Positions 10,758 through 21,047 of a DNA stretch of 64,000 bases are shown in pieces; positions within the stretch are counted from its first letter, which is position 1, and each line of letters opens with the position of its first letter. Location: contig JARUPZ010000007.1 of NCBI GenBank assembly GCA_031213475.1, positions 6,505,586 through 6,569,585 on the forward strand, given 5' to 3'. The DNA is from Nereocystis luetkeana (taxonomy: Eukaryota > Sar > Phaeophyceae > Laminariales > Laminariaceae). A program made the position numbers and the translations under genes. Under the pieces are notes generated by a model. It saw nothing but the letters and a program-made list of their open reading frames with translations, was not told the origin of the DNA and made no database searches.

Positions 10758-13700
10758 ATGGGCGCCCATAGAAGGAGACAACTGGAAAGATCGTGGCGGT
10801 CAGCGATTTCGCAGGATGAGGACATCGCGAACCCAGCTCAGACCCAACAGGCAGAAGGGAGGGAGAGAGAGGAGGAAGACGCAGAGTGCACGTACTGCGG
10901 ACAGGCTCTGGAAGACTCGGCAAGGGCGTCGAGGGGCATTCACACGCAAGTACCCGTCCCGTGCTCCCACGGGGGTCTTGTGCACGCCAGTTGCATGCTG
11001 GAACGAGCAGACCGCCTCGCGAGAGGGCATACAGACCCGAGGTCCTGCGTCGCATGCCGCCATGAGGGGGGCGGGGGAAGACGACCCCCCCACCCGGCGG
11101 AGCTTGCTAGTGGCTTACCAATGGAGGAGTCGGGGGGAAGATGGGCAACGTTAAGGAGCACCATGCAGTTCGCCGACCTCCTTCAACGGGACACCCCAGG
11201 ACCGGGGCCGGCTAGTTACCTGACAACTGGCGTATACAGCTCATTCGAGCACATGGTACGTGCCCACGGGAGGAGCCCAACCTCTTCGTTCCTCTTGTGC
11301 TCCCTGTTCAGCGATGCTCTGGGCCTGCCTCAAGCGGCCTACCTTGATTTCCCACGCTCGAGGGAATGGGAAGTGGCCACCGGCCGCTACCGTACGCGGT
11401 TCGCCGCGCTCGGGATTCGATCGCAAGATGTCCTGCTTCGATTAACTAACCGGAGGCTCTACATTGGGCCCCATGTTCAAGAATACTTGGCGGGCCTCGA
11501 CGCTGAGTGGGAGGAACGCTTGACGAGATGGACTCTCGGCGTTCAAAACGCGCTGGCGGAAAGTAGCGCGCTCCCTCCCTTTCCTGCGGAGGCGGCGCCC
11601 TTGCCGGGAGCAATGGGGCCGGCGCTAGAGAGAGATCCGATGAGGAGAGGGCAGCTGGAGCAAGAACGCGCAGCTCCGAGTATCTCAGAGAGCCACCAAA
11701 ACGAGGGAAGCCGGGATACCACGCCAGCAGAACAACCCAGAACGCCCTGGACAAGGTCCGAGGCAGCGTCGACAACCCCCGGACCGACAGTGCCAACCAA
11801 CGTGAGGGAGCGGGGAGCGATCGCAAGGGGTAGACGAGGCCGATCGAGAGGTTCTGGGAGGGGTCCACGAGGAAGCAGTGCAGGGAGAGGGGCCGACGCG
11901 AGTACGGGGCGAAACGCCAGGTGGGGGGGTAGTGCGCCACCCTCTTCAGCAGACGGGAGGGGGGAGGGGGGAGAGGGGGAGGGAGTGGGGGGAGCGGAGG
12001 GAGAAGGGGAAGCGTGGGCACCGGGGGGGACAGAGGGATTGGGGGGAGCGGGGGGTGAAGGGGGAACGGAGGGAGCGGGGGGAGCGGGGGGAGCGGGGGA
12101 AGCGAGGGGAGCGGAGGGAGTGGGGGGGGCGGGGGGAGCGGGGGGAGCGGAGGGAGCGGGGGGAACGGGAGCAGCGAGGGGAGTGGGAGGAGCGGGGGAA
12201 GCGATGAGAGCGGGGAGAGGGGGTAGTGCGCCACCTTCGTCAGCAGGCAGGGGGTGGGAGGGAGGAGCGGGGGCGGGGGGGGGGGCGAGAGAAGCGAGGG
12301 GACAGGGGAGGGGCGGGGTGGAGGGAGGGAGGGAGGCGGGGGAAGCGGGGGGAGGGGGGGAGGCGGAGAGAGCATGGGAGGCGGAGGGAGCGGGGAGAGA
12401 GGGGGGAGCAGATAGGGCAAGGGGAGTCGAGGGCGAGGGGGGCGAGGGGGGGACGGAGGGGGAGGAGGGAGCGGAGGGAGTGGGGAGGAGTACCAGGAGC
12501 GAACCTACCAGAGAGGAGGGAGGTAGTGAGGGTAGAGGAGAACCGGAAACGGGAGGGCCGCGGAATGGTGGGGGAAGAGGGGGGAGAGAAGGGAGAGAGA
12601 CGGGCCAAAGAAGTGGAGGGAGAGGAGTCGCAATGGACGACAGGGGGTCTGGGATGCCAAACGACGAGGGTCCAACCGGAGGATCTCCCAGGGCGTCGGG
12701 GAGGAGACCCGGGAACGAGACGCGCCCCAGGGCCTTCCTTGGCGACACCACAGGGGAAGTGGCGTGCGGGGTCTGCGGTGTAACGCTACAACTAAGGCAC
12801 CGGGCGGTACGCTTTCCATGTGGACAAGGGCGCCACGTGCTTCACGCCCGTTGTGTGGTGGAGTCCCTTGCGAGAGGCGCAGCACCGGCACCTCTCCGCT
12901 GCCCAGCAGTCAACTGCGGAGCACAACATCCAAGACGGGAAGCACTGCAGGCAGCGGTCCAAGCGGACCCGGGGCTTCGTAATCGGGCCGCGAGGATGGG
13001 AGGGGGGACCATAGGTGATGAGGACCTTCGCAGCCGGGGGCTTTGGTACGGGTGGGACCAGAACAGCTTGGGTATAGGGCCACCACTTGATGCCGTTTCC
13101 TTGGATGACCTGGGCCAACGTTTCGCAACCGGGAAAACAGTGCAACCGCAGTTGGCGGGCGCACACGCGCGCATTAGCATTCACGTGCTCGGCATCCTCA
13201 ACCACGCTATGGGTGAGCACAGGCCGAACCGAGAGTCGGCGACACCGAACTCGCTCCTACGGGCGATCAAGCCTTGGTACCTCATGCCAGCCCTGCTCCA
13301 CTCACCGGACGGCCGAATCAAGAGGCGACAGAGGTTCGCGTCGGTGGAGAGCGGGGATATCGTACTCCTGCTCCCATGGCTGATAGCATTCACCAGGGGA
13401 GGGGACCTGAGGCGACGGGATGCCGCCCAAGAAGATTCGGAGGAGACGAAGCTTGAACGGGCGTCGTCGGCGTGTCGCCACGCGGGAGGGGTCAAAGTGG
13501 CAGCTCGCAACCTGCTAGCCGAGCCACGATCAGCTGGAAACGAAACGACGTGGAGCACACTGGTGGCCAAGTTCCCCTCCGAAGATCGCGCCGCAGTGTC
13601 CGCGGCAGCGGCGGCGGCTGCGGTGTTGGCGACCGCCACCGAGATGGAGGACGGAAACGCCCCTCCGTGGCGCCCTGACGATGAGTACGCCTCCGAGGTG

Positions 13701-16289
13701 CTCTTCGACGTCATCAGCTCCCGCAGTGCCCTTTCAGGCCCCGGAAACGACGGTCAACGCCTTGCGCACCTGCAATCCATCATCCACACCGACATCGGGC
13801 GGGAAGAGTTCGGAAAGGGCATGACAGCCTCCTGGCGGAGAATCGTCGACGAGCCGGACGCGTTCCCGCCAGAATTCTGGCAGCTCTGCTTGCAGTCGAG
13901 CCTCACTGCCTTGGGGGAAAAGTGCCTGCCGGTTTGCGTGGGCATGACATGGAGGCGGCTCATCACCGCGGGGGCTATGCGACAGTGGCGGCCGCGGTTG
14001 GAGGAGGTCAACCGAGAGGTGAGGCAGTTTGGGGTCGCCGTACCCGGAGGAGTGGAGCATGTGGGACTGAGGGCTAGGACGTTACACGAGACGGGCAACT
14101 GGGTCGTCCTAACGGACTGCTCCAACGCCTTCAACACGGTTAAACGGACGGCGGTGCTTGAAGAGGCGGCCAACTGCGTTCCAGCGCTCACGCCGTTTGT
14201 GGCGAAGTGCTACGGCACAAGACCCGCCGACGTGTATTTCCGGATGGACTCAGGGGAGACCAGGACGATCGCCTGCTCCAGCGGTGTCCAGCAAGGGGAC
14301 CCCATGGGGCCGGCAATGTTCTGTCTGGCGTTGCGACCAGGGCAGAAGCGTTTCCGACAGGAGTTCGAAGGAGAAGGAGTGGAAGCCTTCGCCTACATGG
14401 ACGATGTATCTCTCGGCCTTATGGGGGTCACGGCCAACACGATTAGAGCTTTTGCCTTCCTCCGGCGAGAGCTAGACGACATCGGCATTGTGGTCAACCC
14501 CGCCAAGACCGTAGCACTACCACCCAAAGGACACGTCCCGACGGCGGAGGAGATATCGCTCCTGGAGAGCGTTGACGTCCGCATCGCAGACGAAGGAGGG
14601 GTGACGGTGGTGGGTGTCCCGACCGGCTCGGATGAATACGTGCTGGGGCGAGCAATGGAGGTAGTGAGGGACGGAGGCGCGGACCGCCTTGCACGCTGCC
14701 TCGCTAACATGCCAGACAAGCAAGCGGCGGCCCTCATCACCGTCGAATCCCTCGGGCAGCGGACGGGCTACCTCGAAAGGGCTCTGGACCCGGGGCTGTC
14801 ACTCGAAGAATGCCGAAGGGCCGACAACGGGGCTCAGTGGGCCTACGAAAATATTCTAGAGCTACCGGGAGCGGCGGACGCACAGTCGTTTTTCCAGGAG
14901 GGGTGCCCGGCCTGCCAACTGACTCTAAAACCCTACCAACAAGCCCAAGCACGCCTTTCTACGGGAGCAGGAGGGTTAGGGCTGCCGTCGACGGAAGCGA
15001 GGCGAATGCCTGCCTCCATTGGGAGTAGGGTGGGCATCCTGCCGGAGGTTCTAGCAGACCTCATGGGCCCGCTAGGAGACAGGGTAAAGAGGGGTCTCTC
15101 TCATTCGAACATCATTGCTGAGCTCGGGGGCAGCCTGCGAGAGATCAGGGACACGTGGGGCGTGACTAAAGAAGCGATGGAGGGCAACGTCCCCGAATCC
15201 TGGCTGGAATGGAGCATGGGTGCAGAAGGGGACCTGGTCCCAGGGCCCGCTGAAGCCGACATGCTGGCGGCGCATGATGCCGTAACCACCAACTCCCGGA
15301 AGGCTCAACAGAGGTTGGGCAAGCTGGTGAATCAGGGTCGACACGCTGCACACACAGCCTCGCTGGAGGGGCTACCGGAGATTGCACGCCCACCTGGACC
15401 AGGCGACCCGCTGGGGGGGAGCGAGACCAAGGCCTTCGCCAAAGCTCGCTACAGGGGTCTACAAGGAGCAGGAGCCACTGCTTGCCTTCGGGCGAGGCCA
15501 ACAGACTCGCTCCGTGTCATACCAGCAGAGGAGTTCGTGGGCATGGGAAGGCGCTTCATAGGCATCGAGGAGCACGTGGCGGTGAGGTGCCCCTGCTGCG
15601 AGGCAGTCGACACAGACACACGCCACCCACGCATCTGTCCCAGAGCAGGGGCACAGGTAAACCAACATCAACCGTTGATTCACACGATTTCCCGCACGCT
15701 GAAGCGGCTGGGAATCCCTCACCAAGTGGAGAGCGGTGAACCGTTCACTGCAGACCGGAACCTGCGGATGGACATCGTTGTCAGGAGAGGAGGTCTTCGG
15801 GACGCTCCTAACAGGGAATACAGGGAAAAGTCCATCCTGATGGACGTCACCCATGCAGACGCGCAAGCGCAGGTCCACCTGCGAGGAGGCAGCGCTGATC
15901 ATGATGGATCAGCTGCCTCTACCTCCGAGGCGCGCAAGCGCCAACACTACGCGCGTCCGGGACATGTGTCCTTCGACGAGCGGAGCCACAAACTAGCCAC
16001 CTCAGCGGTGGAAAGCTTTGGGCGCCTCGGGGTAGAGAGCAGCAACTTCATCGACCAGCTGGCAGCTAGCGTCGTGAGGGGGAGGGATGGTGGGTCGATG
16101 GCAAGGAAGGGGGTAGTGAAGGAACGCCTACTCCAAATCATCTCGGTGACCACTCAGGTTGCCATTTCGAGGAGGGTGTCGAGGTTCAAGCTTCAGCTTA
16201 GGGACCGCCAAGAAGGAAGAAGGAACAGGGGGGGGAGGGACGACAGACCCACACCGATGGCGTGGGGATGGAGCTTGGATGCAGTTTAG
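10758..16289 (+). CDS. LINE polyprotein: RING-H2 fingers, reverse transcriptase, RLE endonuclease
   Basis: This 1843-residue protein, counted from the ATG at 10758 (the codon before it is GTG), would nick target DNA and copy the element RNA into the nick. Residues 44-100 have Cys/His spacing C-X2-C-X21-C-X-H-X4-H-X2-C-X17-C-X2-C, a RING-H2 pattern. About 385-655 is extreme Gly/Glu/Arg low complexity. A second Cys/His finger begins at C670 (CGVC...PCGQGRHVLHARC...C-X4-C). The reverse transcriptase has motif A TDCSNAFN with D1120, motif B GVQQGDPMGP, and the catalytic YMDD at 1213-1216. Near the C-terminus C1611-X2-C1614-X8-H1623-X3-C1627 is the CCHC knuckle typical of RLE elements. It is followed by ESGEPF, RMDIVV (D1672) and ILMDVTHAD (D1696), which fit a PD-(D/E)XK-type nuclease. 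The frame is uninterrupted, so it may be active or recent. Clade assignment (Utopia-like or another RLE clade) is not certain. Confidence 0.9.
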   Translation: MGAHRRRQLERSWRSAISQDEDIANPAQTQQAEGREREEEDAECTYCGQALEDSARASRGIHTQVPVPCSHGGLVHASCMLERADRLARGHTDPRSCVACRHEGGGGRRPPHPAELASGLPMEESGGRWATLRSTMQFADLLQRDTPGPGPASYLTTGVYSSFEHMVRAHGRSPTSSFLLCSLFSDALGLPQAAYLDFPRSREWEVATGRYRTRFAALGIRSQDVLLRLTNRRLYIGPHVQEYLAGLDAEWEERLTRWTLGVQNALAESSALPPFPAEAAPLPGAMGPALERDPMRRGQLEQERAAPSISESHQNEGSRDTTPAEQPRTPWTRSEAASTTPGPTVPTNVRERGAIARGRRGRSRGSGRGPRGSSAGRGADASTGRNARWGGSAPPSSADGRGEGGEGEGVGGAEGEGEAWAPGGTEGLGGAGGEGGTEGAGGAGGAGEARGAEGVGGAGGAGGAEGAGGTGAARGVGGAGEAMRAGRGGSAPPSSAGRGWEGGAGAGGGAREARGQGRGGVEGGREAGEAGGGGEAERAWEAEGAGREGGADRARGVEGEGGEGGTEGEEGAEGVGRSTRSEPTREEGGSEGRGEPETGGPRNGGGRGGREGRETGQRSGGRGVAMDDRGSGMPNDEGPTGGSPRASGRRPGNETRPRAFLGDTTGEVACGVCGVTLQLRHRAVRFPCGQGRHVLHARCVVESLARGAAPAPLRCPAVNCGAQHPRREALQAAVQADPGLRNRAARMGGGTIGDEDLRSRGLWYGWDQNSLGIGPPLDAVSLDDLGQRFATGKTVQPQLAGAHARISIHVLGILNHAMGEHRPNRESATPNSLLRAIKPWYLMPALLHSPDGRIKRRQRFASVESGDIVLLLPWLIAFTRGGDLRRRDAAQEDSEETKLERASSACRHAGGVKVAARNLLAEPRSAGNETTWSTLVAKFPSEDRAAVSAAAAAAAVLATATEMEDGNAPPWRPDDEYASEVLFDVISSRSALSGPGNDGQRLAHLQSIIHTDIGREEFGKGMTASWRRIVDEPDAFPPEFWQLCLQSSLTALGEKCLPVCVGMTWRRLITAGAMRQWRPRLEEVNREVRQFGVAVPGGVEHVGLRARTLHETGNWVVLTDCSNAFNTVKRTAVLEEAANCVPALTPFVAKCYGTRPADVYFRMDSGETRTIACSSGVQQGDPMGPAMFCLALRPGQKRFRQEFEGEGVEAFAYMDDVSLGLMGVTANTIRAFAFLRRELDDIGIVVNPAKTVALPPKGHVPTAEEISLLESVDVRIADEGGVTVVGVPTGSDEYVLGRAMEVVRDGGADRLARCLANMPDKQAAALITVESLGQRTGYLERALDPGLSLEECRRADNGAQWAYENILELPGAADAQSFFQEGCPACQLTLKPYQQAQARLSTGAGGLGLPSTEARRMPASIGSRVGILPEVLADLMGPLGDRVKRGLSHSNIIAELGGSLREIRDTWGVTKEAMEGNVPESWLEWSMGAEGDLVPGPAEADMLAAHDAVTTNSRKAQQRLGKLVNQGRHAAHTASLEGLPEIARPPGPGDPLGGSETKAFAKARYRGLQGAGATACLRARPTDSLRVIPAEEFVGMGRRFIGIEEHVAVRCPCCEAVDTDTRHPRICPRAGAQVNQHQPLIHTISRTLKRLGIPHQVESGEPFTADRNLRMDIVVRRGGLRDAPNREYREKSILMDVTHADAQAQVHLRGGSADHDGSAASTSEARKRQHYARPGHVSFDERSHKLATSAVESFGRLGVESSNFIDQLAASVVRGRDGGSMARKGVVKERLLQIISVTTQVAISRRVSRFKLQLRDRQEGRRNRGGRDDRPTPMAWGWSLDAV

Positions 16290-16505
16290 GATTTAAGAAT
16301 AGAACGTAACGAGAAGAAAGGAGCAAACACAGCAAATAGAGTAGACAAGCCGAAAGTTGGCACGGAAGGGAGGTAGACTTGGTGCATGGGTTTCCTTTTG
16401 TTTCCGAGGTTTTCTTCTTTCGGGAAAGTTATGAGTGATCCATGTTGAAGATCATGCTGCACATTGTCGGATGGCAAAAAAAGAAAGAATAATAATATTA
16501 TAGCA
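16290..16505 (+). other. LINE 3' UTR and tail
   Basis: The segment 16339-16505 is repeated at 5174-5345. The terminal word TTGTCGGATGGCAA also appears in short form near 5120, 18570 and 19255. It is probably the part recognised by the element's own reverse transcriptase, since truncated copies always keep it. Confidence 0.7.
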
Positions 16506-16604
16506 GCTACTACTATTAATACTGCTTGCTGTGATGAGATCGAAGACTTTGTCGAAACTCATTTTCGCAAGCTGTGCTGCTGTATGGGTACCTGTTATAT
16601 ACTC

Positions 16605-17340
16605 GTACCTACCCTCAGAGCGGAACACTTTGCCAAGCTTCGAACGGCTCACCACCAAGTCCTGTTGCGAGTCATTGGCTTCCAGCGCCGACTTCGTACT
16701 GACCATGCCACCCTCTCGTACGCGAAGGCCCTCAAGATGACACGCTGCGAGAGCATCGAAACGACCATTCGCAAACGGCGGCTCTTCTTTGCGGGGGGCG
16801 TGGCACGGCAAAGCAAGGAGCGATTACCCAATCGGGTAATGCTCGGGACGATAGCTGGTGGGGAGAACCCGAGACCAGGCGGACAGTGTAAGACTTGGCA
16901 TAGATGCATAGTCGAAGACCTTAGGGAGTTCCGAGCCACCGAAGGGTCAACGGAAGTTGCCCCCTTGGTGTTTGGAGTTGAGACCGCGTTGTGGTCCACT
17001 GCAGCCAAAAAGGTGGGGAAGTGGTACCGGGGGATCCTTGAAGCAGCCGAACGGTTCATGGTGAGGTGGCACGAGGCTGAGGCTGAGATGAGTAGACAGC
17101 GCCGCGCATCCGCCGTGGATGGTGCCCAAAGGAACGGGGGGGGAGGGGGCAACAGGAGAAGTGGCATAAAGCCCGACCGAGTGAATGCGGAGAGGGGGGG
17201 GAACAGGAGGGGTAGAAGGGAAACGGCGGTAGACGAAAGTAGGAAGGAGATGGCAGACAGGGTAGCAAGGCACCAAGTCGACTAGGAAGTAGAATATGAC
17301 CATACTACTAGTGCTACCAACTGGTGCAGCTGGCTCGAAC
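16605..17340 (+). pseudogene. C-terminal fragment of a second LINE family (L2b)
   Basis: An open frame to 17285 encodes the end of a reverse-transcriptase polyprotein: SYAKALKMTRCESIETTIRK, RRLFFAGGVAR, ERLPNRVMLG, a WHRCIVEDLREF block, and a basic Gly/Arg tail ending MADRVARHQVD. This is the thumb/C-terminal region common in APE-type LINE proteins; the RT core and endonuclease are absent. Its 3' UTR (CTGGCTCGAACGTG) runs to a long T tract. It lies directly downstream of the intact RLE LINE. Related fragments are at 17545, 24676, 32860 and 33273. Confidence 0.8.
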
Positions 17341-17370
17341 GTGGTCTTCCCTTGTCTTCTCTTTTAGTTT

Positions 17371-17371
17371 C

Positions 17372-17407
<36 letters not shown>

Positions 17408-17408
17408 C
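17371..17408. repeat. Poly(T) tract
   Basis: About 37 T bases after the LINE fragment. It may be a tail-associated expansion. Confidence 0.85.
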
Positions 17409-17544
17409 TTTTTTGCGCTGACTCTCCGTGATTTTCATTTCATTTTTTCTCTTCCTCTTCCTTTTCTGATTGATAAGCCGTACTCAAGGAGCCGTGTGGC
17501 GTGGTTGGAAGACGAACCTGCTCTGCTCGGCTCGTATTGTCTGA

Positions 17545-17665
17545 CGCCAAGGGGCTGGGCATAGTTGACGAACGCAGGGCGGAGACGGCAGTCTGGGTAG
17601 CAAGGTACCAGGCGGATTAGCAGGGAGAACCTGGCTATACTACTCGTACCACAAGCTGCTGCCGC
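17545..17665 (+). pseudogene. L2b LINE 3' tail fragment
   Basis: GACGAACGCAGGGCGGAGAC...GGTAGCAAGGTACCAGGCGGA matches the final codons of the fragment ending at 17285, followed by the same 3' UTR words (CTATACTACTCGTACC, CTGCTGCC). Confidence 0.6.
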
Positions 17666-17849
17666 CACCTAGAAGGTGCTTTGGGCTTTGGTCTGCCTGT
17701 TATTTCCCCTTTGTTATTTTTCCTTGTTACTTTCTCCTTGGTTCTTTGTCTTACTCTGTTCACAAGCAGTGGTGTCTTTTGTTATTTCTTCTTTTTTCCA
17801 GCTCGTTCTTTTTCAAGTGTAGGCCACCTCGCCTGCGGGGGGGGGGGCA

Positions 17850-18188
17850 CGACAGATTGTTTCTCTTAGATTTTGCTTTCATTTTTCTTCTTTTTCTTTT
17901 TCGACTTGTCTACCTTGTTTTTGTTTTCTCTTTGATTGTTTCTTTTCGTTTCACTATTTCATAGATTGCGTATGTCGTGCCTGTCGTATCTAGTATGATG
18001 ACATGGCTTTGCATTGCCCACTGCAGTTCACACTACACACGTGGCAACGTAGTATCTCTGTGGCGTAGCTTTGTGACCACAGAACTTGTATCTCTTCTAG
18101 GATGGAAGAATCGGCACGGACACTGGTTGTGCTGGATGTCGACGGGTAGAAAGAACGGTTTAATGTGAAGAACACACACACACACACA
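17850..18188 (-). repeat. R3 dispersed repeat, full-length copy
   Basis: Good reference copy of the ~340 bp family with none of the TA-bounded insertions seen in other copies. The (CA)n end is at 18172-18188. Confidence 0.85.
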
Positions 18189-18658
18189 CGTACAGAATAA
18201 GTAGACTTGACATCATCATCATCGTCATCAGTGGATTTATGAATAACGGCGCACGCAGTACCCACCGGCAATAAAGTCGTAACGAGATCGCAGAAATATC
18301 AAAGAAAGATCGCGGGCCGTCGGCGTAAAGGTCAAGGTCAACTATTATTATTGTGTACTCACTCGTAATTACTATCAATAGTATTTTGTTACCGATGTTA
18401 TTTATTGACCGTTAAGTTGGTGCAATGTATCTGAAACGAAAAGGTTTCAGCCGTTCACCTGTTCGCTGTTCGCCTGTTCGCTCGTTCGCCTGTTCGCTGG
18501 CAAGATCAAGAAGAAAAGAAGAGTAAATACATACCAGATGAATGCTGCAAACATTATATATTACGTATGTCGGATGGCAAGAAAGCATGAAATAGTGAGA
18601 GTCATGACGTAGTATTCTAAAATAAAGTCTAGAATAAAGAATAGCTCGACAGTATAGA
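18189..18658. other. Anonymous stretch between two R3 copies
   Basis: No gene recognised. It has a tandem (GTTCGCCTGTTCGCT)n-like segment at 18450-18497 and the LINE-tail word GTCGGATGGCAAG at 18569. Confidence 0.4.
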
Positions 18659-18998
18659 CAGATTGTTTCTCCTAGATTTTGCTTTCATTTTTTTCTTTTT
18701 CTCTTTTGATTTGTCTACCTTGTTTTTGTTTTCTCTTTGATTGTTTCTTTTCGTTTCACTATTTCATAGATCGCGTATGTCGTGCCTGTCGTATCTAGTA
18801 TGATGACATGGCTTTGCATTGCCCACTGCAGTGCACACTGCACACGTGGCAACGTAGTATCTCTGTGGCGTAGCTTTGTGACCACATAACTTGTATCTCT
18901 TCTAAATAGGATTGAAGAATCGGCACGGACACTGGCTGTGCTGGATGTCGACGGGTAGAAAGAACGGTTTAATGTGAAGAACACACACACACACACAT
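18659..18998 (-). repeat. R3 dispersed repeat, copy with AATA insertion
   Basis: Near-identical to the copy at 17850 but with an extra AATA at about 18904, giving TAAATA where others have TA. The (CA)n end is at 18979-18998. Confidence 0.85.
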
Positions 18999-20152
18999 AT
19001 ATCTACCACACACGAGAACCACAGCCACAGAAGAATCGCCGACCACACACCGCAAGAAGATACGCTTATACTACTTATACTACTTGGCCGCGGGGACCAC
19101 AGCTTCAGCATCGACCTGCGGCATCATATCATAGCAACAAACAGCAGTGTATAACATTAAATAGTACCCCCCCCCCCACATTACGTACAACAAGTAAGTG
19201 TGAGAGATCTATTTGTGTACCATGATATATATATATATGATTCACTTTTATTTTGCTTGCCATCCGACAATGTATTATTTGTGTATACCGGTATGATTCA
19301 TTGACAATGTCAATAAAGGTACCAGTATACCTGAGGAAGGTACGCTCTCGGGATCGGGATGGTGCAGATTCTTACATTATTAATTATCTTCAAGTTGTTT
19401 TTAAAGAGCAGCAGCAGTAGTTTCGGGTGTACCGGTTTTTCTACCATGGCAACGCCACGTCCAGCAAGAAGTCTTCTCGAAGCGAGAGTGTATATATACT
19501 GCAGAATACTGCTGCTGCTGTAGTATGAGTATTTTAGAGCAGCAGCTATTATAGCTGCTGCTATAGCAGTGGAATGCAGATGGATACTATTATTATCATG
19601 TTACTTTTATTATTACCAAACCTTGTGCCAGGGTAGTACCTCCTCTGGTAAAGCAACTGAAAAAGCAGCAGCACAGCAGCAAGCAGCCAAGCATGTTTCG
19701 TATCGTGTCTCTGGGACGTTTTTTTTTTTCCATTTCATCATTCCTCAAAGCTTATCATTACTTACTTGTTGTTAGTGCTGTTCGGAGTTCGGACGCGGAG
19801 TGATGAGAGCAGACCAACACAGAACAATCCATTCGCCCCATATTCCCCATATTCCCAGCTCCATATTCCCATAATACACCTTCAGGTCGGCGGGTCTACC
19901 GTAAGAAAAAACGCCCCCCATCCTGTTTCCGGTTTGTTGTGTTGTACATGCTACAGCAACAAAAGCAGTACCGCTACTAATACCATTGGTATTTTTATAC
20001 TACTATTAATACTCCAGACCTGAAGATATCACGACAGCAAGAAGAGGACAACTGGATCGTACCAGGAAATCGATCGGCGTGCCGTACATCAACGTCATCA
20101 CGCAACGCCATCATCATCACCATCGTCATCGAAAGTTACCTGGTACCTGGTA
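18999..20152. other. Anonymous intergenic stretch
   Basis: No gene recognised. It holds a minus-strand LINE-tail word at 19256-19272, several AGCAGCAG tracts and numerous CTGCTG-TA words. The open frames are made of simple repeats. Confidence 0.35.
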
Positions 20153-20226
20153 TTAAGAGTTATTGGAGCCTGTCCTGCGACCACGGACTGCATTGTATTG
20201 TGAGTTAATGTGAGAACAACAACAAC
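20153..20226 (+). repeat. (CAA)n-tailed repeat, short copy
   Basis: AGAGTTATTGGAGCCTGTCC...TGTGAGTTAATGTGAG followed by AACAACAACAA. The same sequence occurs at 24245 and, reversed, at 50733. The trinucleotide tail suggests a retroposed 3' end. Confidence 0.75.
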
Positions 20227-20328
20227 AATTAATAGACACATATCATACCCACTTGGGGTACAGCAGTATAGGTAGAACACTACAACAACAGCCAAAGCAA
20301 CGGCAAACATCTAGAAGAAGGGATAACA

Positions 20329-20330
<2 letters not shown>

Positions 20331-20369
<39 letters not shown>

Positions 20370-20371
20370 GT
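20331..20371. repeat. (AGC)n microsatellite
   Basis: About 13 AGC units in non-coding DNA. Confidence 0.9.
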
Positions 20372-20468
20372 GTAGGGGCACAACGGCAAACGCGTAACGA
20401 TCTTGTTTCTGGTTCATCTCTTCTATGTCATCATCCATCGTCATCTATCAGCTATCATCTCATCAATC

Positions 20469-20745
20469 ATTTTTTATTTATTTTTTTCTCATCCCATTCA
20501 TTATCTTCGCACATCTTCTTCTCTCTCTCCTTCCAACTCGTAACTCAGATCCGGGGTCACATAGCAGGCTCTTCTCCCCCCTTCCCGCTACGGTACGTGC
20601 CTTCATTTTTTTATCGCGAGAAGATTTCAGCCTTTTCTTCCCTCGTCGTCGACTCGCATCGAATTGTGCCTACCCACGCTGCAAGGCGCTCTCAACAATT
20701 GAATCCCTTTTTTTATTTTTGCAAATAAAGTCAAAGTCCGACCCA
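20469..20745 (-). mobile_element. tRNA-derived SINE (S1), 5'-truncated
   Basis: Same body and A-rich tail as the full copy at 3419-3758, but homology stops at 20745 within the head, so the A and B boxes are missing. 5' truncation is the usual outcome of target-primed reverse transcription. Confidence 0.8.
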
Positions 20746-20883
20746 ACTTGCATCATCCCGATCTCGGTTTTCGATTTGATATTCAAAAACAAACGAAACG
20801 GCAGAAATTTCTATGCACACACAATCATATAATCATCATACCGATCGATACAGACCTTTCTCCCTGCTATTCACGTTCACCAG

Positions 20884-21047
20884 CCAGCTCCGCAGCGGCG
20901 CTCACGGGAGACGAAGCTTGTGCACCCGGTGGAAGCCCAAAGCAAGGGCCGGTAGGAGGCACCCCTTATCTCGAAACAACAGCTGCAGCAGCGAACGGAG
21001 GCAGCAGGCGCGGACTCTATAAACGCGGAACTAAAACACAAAGAAAG
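20884..21047 (+). CDS. Possible internal exon, unidentified
   Basis: Bounded by an acceptor-like pyrimidine tract ending TTCACCAG and a donor-like AAAG/GTCAGA. The open frame encodes an Ala/Gly/Ser-rich segment (ALTGDEACAPGGSPKQGP, then RRGLYKRGTKTQRK). No partner exon was found and the protein family is not recognised, so this remains weak. Confidence 0.25.

Larger units (their letters stand above)
10727..16505 (+). mobile_element. RLE-type non-LTR retrotransposon, intact copy
   Basis: One long ORF is followed by a ~215 base 3' UTR ending in CATTGTCGGATGGCAAAAAA and an AATAAT-rich tail. The 5' end is approximate. It follows the decayed copy of the same family directly in the same orientation, with only about 20-50 bases between, including the word TATACCTGGTATA. 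No terminal repeats are seen, as expected for a LINE. Order of domains (N-terminal fingers, RT, CCHC, C-terminal endonuclease) is that of the R2/CRE/NeSL/Utopia-type elements rather than the APE-type LINEs. Confidence 0.9.

Noticed and set aside
11446-12751. Long minus-strand Pro-rich frames (324 and 402 codons)
   Set aside because: They are antisense shadows of the Gly/Glu-rich part of the intact LINE ORF.
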